The notes under the pieces were generated by a model. That model was given only the letters and a program-made list of their open reading frames with translations. It was not told the DNA's origin and made no database searches. DNA of 64,000 nt from CAYLGY01 sp964383325 (lineage in GTDB: Bacteria > Pseudomonadota > Alphaproteobacteria > Rhizobiales > Rhizobiaceae), in contig CAYLGY010000003.1 of the NCBI GenBank assembly GCA_964383325.1, positions 1 to 64,000 of the forward strand, read 5' to 3'. Every line of letters starts with the position of its first letter. Position 1 is the stretch's first letter. The position numbers and the translations under genes were made by a program. Of this stretch, positions 62,004-64,000 are shown in pieces.

Positions 62004-63515
62004 TCAATCCATGCGCAGCGTGACGAACCGTAGCTCGCCCGAGCTGGACGCGAGCATCAGAAGCGCGTTGCGCCGGCCCTGCCGCTTCAGGCTATCGATG
62101 CGGTCGGCGAGTTCCTTCGGAGTTGCCACCGTTTCCTGGGCGATCTCGACAATCACGTCGCCGGCCACGACACCCTTGGCCGCAGCTACCGAGTCCGCAT
62201 CCACCTCACGGATCAGCACGCCCGCAACCTCGTCAGCAATGCCGAATTCCTCCCGCGCCTCGGCTGTCAATTCGCCGAGCGTCATGCCGAGCGCGACGAT
62301 AGCCGCGCTGGCCGCTCCATCGCTTCCGCCCTGGGAGCCATTTTCACCGGCTGCCAGCTTCTCTCCATCTTCCAGCCTGCCGAGCGTGACCCGAACGGTC
62401 TGCTCTTCGCCACGGCGGATGATATCGACCGCGACTTCCTTGCCGACCGGGCTCTCCGCCACCACGCGCGGCAGGTCGCGCATCTCGCCGATTTCCTTGC
62501 CGTCGAAACGGATGATGACATCGCCGGGCTGGATCGAACCATCATCGACGGGGCCGCCTTCGATCACGCCGGCCACCAGCGCGCCCGTGGCGCGATCCAT
62601 GCCGAGGCTCTCGGCAATCTCCGGGGTCACGGGCTGAACCCGGACGCCGAGCCAACCGCGCCGGGTCTCGCCGAATTCGCGCAGCTGCTCGATCACGCCG
62701 GCCGCCAGATTGGACGGGATCGAGAAGCCGATGCCGATCGACCCGCCCGAGGGCGAGATGATGGCCGTATTGATGCCGATGACCTCGCCATGCATGTTGA
62801 ACAGCGGACCGCCGGAATTGCCACGATTGATCGCCGCATCGGTCTGGATGAAATCATCATAGGGCCCGGCATTGATGTCACGATTGCGCGCTGAAATGAT
62901 GCCGATCGTCACCGAGCCGCCGAGCCCGAAAGGATTGCCGATGGCCATCACCCAGTCGCCGATGCGCATGCGGTCCGAATTGCCGAAGCTGATCTCGGTC
63001 AGCTTGCGGGACCCGGGATCGATCTTCAGCAGGGCAATGTCGGTCTTGGGATCCGTGCCGATGAGCGTGGCCGGAATATTGGCGCCATCCGAGAAATTGA
63101 CTTCGATCTCGTCGGCATCGGCAATGACGTGATTATTGGTAATGACCAGCCCTTCTTCGGCGTCGAGCACGAAGCCGGAGCCCAGCGACTGCATGCGCCT
63201 GGTGGGGCCCGTTCCGCGCTCGCCCTCACGCTCCCGGAAGAAATCGTCGAAGAATTCCTGAAAGGGAGAACCCTCCGGCAGGCGGGGCAGCGGAACGGCG
63301 CCCGGGCCGGATCTGCCGACATTCTGCGAGGTGGAGATGTTGACGACCGCGTCCATCAGCCCTTCGGCCAGATCGGCGACGGAAGCCGGCCCCTGCTGCG
63401 CCTTTACCGGCGCAGGCAATGCCATCGGCACCGCAAGCGACAGGCCAAGGATCAGGGCGGTCGCGGCGCGGCGAAACCGCGTTCCTTCTGCCGCTCGTTG
63501 CGTGTTGCCCGTCAT
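62004..63515 (-). CDS. Second Do-family periplasmic serine protease
   Basis: A 503-residue DegP/DegQ-like protease. It has a signal peptide (to about residue 39, VKA|QQ). The trypsin domain carries His in TNNHVIADAD, Asp in TDPKTDIALLK and Ser 234 in NRGNSGGPLF. Two PDZ domains follow (about 275-370 and 415-495). It lies downstream of hflC and a DUF2065 gene, a usual alphaproteobacterial arrangement for envelope protein quality control. It is a paralogue of the protease at 13.0 kb. Confidence 0.94.
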   Translation of the reverse strand: MTGNTQRAAEGTRFRRAATALILGLSLAVPMALPAPVKAQQGPASVADLAEGLMDAVVNISTSQNVGRSGPGAVPLPRLPEGSPFQEFFDDFFREREGERGTGPTRRMQSLGSGFVLDAEEGLVITNNHVIADADEIEVNFSDGANIPATLIGTDPKTDIALLKIDPGSRKLTEISFGNSDRMRIGDWVMAIGNPFGLGGSVTIGIISARNRDINAGPYDDFIQTDAAINRGNSGGPLFNMHGEVIGINTAIISPSGGSIGIGFSIPSNLAAGVIEQLREFGETRRGWLGVRVQPVTPEIAESLGMDRATGALVAGVIEGGPVDDGSIQPGDVIIRFDGKEIGEMRDLPRVVAESPVGKEVAVDIIRRGEEQTVRVTLGRLEDGEKLAAGENGSQGGSDGAASAAIVALGMTLGELTAEAREEFGIADEVAGVLIREVDADSVAAAKGVVAGDVIVEIAQETVATPKELADRIDSLKRQGRRNALLMLASSSGELRFVTLRMD

Positions 63516-63622
63516 GGCCGGTCCCTCCTCCCAGTCTCATGGGGCTTTGCCCCGGTCGCTCCCAATCCCATGCAATTACGGCGCAGTTAGGTTGACCGCC
63601 ATGTTCGCGGCCGAAATTTCCG

Positions 63623-63808
63623 TCAGCCGCGCACCAGCCAGACAATGACGACGCCGATCAGCGCCGCCCCGATCCCGCCGAACCGCAACGCCTCATCCGG
63701 CATCGATGCGACCTGTGCGGCGAGCCTCCGGGCCAGATCAGGAAAGCCTCCATACAGCACTCCCTCGATCACCAACACCAGCCCGATCGCCACGATCAGA
63801 TCGGCCAT
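63623..63808 (-). CDS. DUF2065 small membrane protein
   Basis: A 61-residue protein with two TM helices (ADLIVAIGLVLVIEGVLYGG and LRFGGIGAALIGVVIVWLVR). This is the DUF2065 family, usually next to hflC. It starts 16 nt after the hflC stop. Function is unknown; a link to the HflKC membrane protease regulator is suggested by location only. Confidence 0.88.
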   Translation of the reverse strand: MADLIVAIGLVLVIEGVLYGGFPDLARRLAAQVASMPDEALRFGGIGAALIGVVIVWLVRG

Positions 63809-63824
63809 GGCGGCGCTTGCCCTT

Positions 63825-64000
63825 CTATTCGTTCACGACTGGGCGCGCCGGTTCCGGCGCACGCGCGGCGCCGGACGAATCGCTGCCCATGGATGGCCCC
63901 GCCTGCCCGGCTCCTGGAGCCGCCGGAACCGCCGAGGCATTGCCACCGCGAGTATCGGTCAGATAGCGGAAGAATTCGGCGTCGGGCGATGTCACGACCG
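63825..64000 (-). CDS. hflC: HflC C-terminus (gene continues beyond the window)
   Basis: The last 57 codons of a gene entering from the right edge. VVTSPDAEFFRYLTD is the usual end of the HflC stomatin/prohibitin domain; a Pro/Ala-rich tail follows (ending RPVVNE). HflC with HflK modulates the FtsH protease at the inner membrane. The call rests on this short motif and on the DUF2065 and Do-protease neighbours. Confidence 0.8.
   Translation of the reverse strand, partial: VVTSPDAEFFRYLTDTRGGNASAVPAAPGAGQAGPSMGSDSSGAARAPEPARPVVNE

Overview
The window is GC-rich chromosomal DNA from an alphaproteobacterium, almost certainly of the Rhizobiales/Hyphomicrobiales. The evidence is a MucR zinc-finger regulator, a PleC-type kinase beside glnE, the order feuP-feuQ / ccmI-E-F-H (cycHJKL) / degP / two-component pair / glnE, the order miaA-ilv large-ilv small subunit, and a complete Rhodobacter-type gene transfer agent (GTA) cluster. 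No rRNA, tRNA, CRISPR array or insertion sequence was recognised.

Layout. 1-7.1 kb, plus strand: the 3' end of a uracil-DNA glycosylase, an MFS transporter, pepN and a PleC-like histidine kinase. 7.2-21.7 kb, minus strand (transcribed right to left): feuN-feuP-feuQ, a small lipoprotein, the cytochrome c maturation set ccmI-ccmE-ccmF-ccmH, a DegP protease, a response regulator/kinase pair, glnE and a periplasmic EF-hand protein coupled to glnE. Many of these genes overlap at ATGA, so translation is probably coupled. 21.7-35.5 kb, minus strand: a full GTA operon from a putative small terminase to the host-specificity protein. It has a 49-codon ORF exactly between g7 and g8 and a holin-like membrane gene at its end. 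A candidate promoter with a 14-bp palindrome lies upstream.

35.8-46.3 kb, mixed: a class A penicillin-binding protein, split DUF1214/DUF1254-like proteins, a small minus-strand protein, DUF2336, a three-gene minus operon (PAS-only membrane protein, peptidoglycan-binding protein, DUF1491), DUF5330, sufE, DUF6456 with a DnaA-domain-IV-like protein, an unknown small gene and mucR. Palindromic repeat elements sit between genes here. 46.5-52.5 kb, minus: a seven-subunit Mrp Na+/H+ antiporter operon with separate A and B genes. 52.7-57.5 kb: an orphan proline-rich gene, msrB, an SH3-like secreted protein, oligopeptidase B and a LysE exporter. 57.5-64 kb: acetolactate synthase small and large subunits behind a transcription attenuator, miaA and serB with overlapping divergent start codons, a second Do protease, DUF2065 and the 3' end of hflC.

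Functionally most of the window is core metabolism and envelope physiology: cytochrome c maturation, two DegP proteases, two envelope-sensing two-component systems, a cation antiporter and cell-wall enzymes. The one clear mobile or accessory system is the GTA, which looks intact and lies directly upstream of feuNPQ on the same strand.
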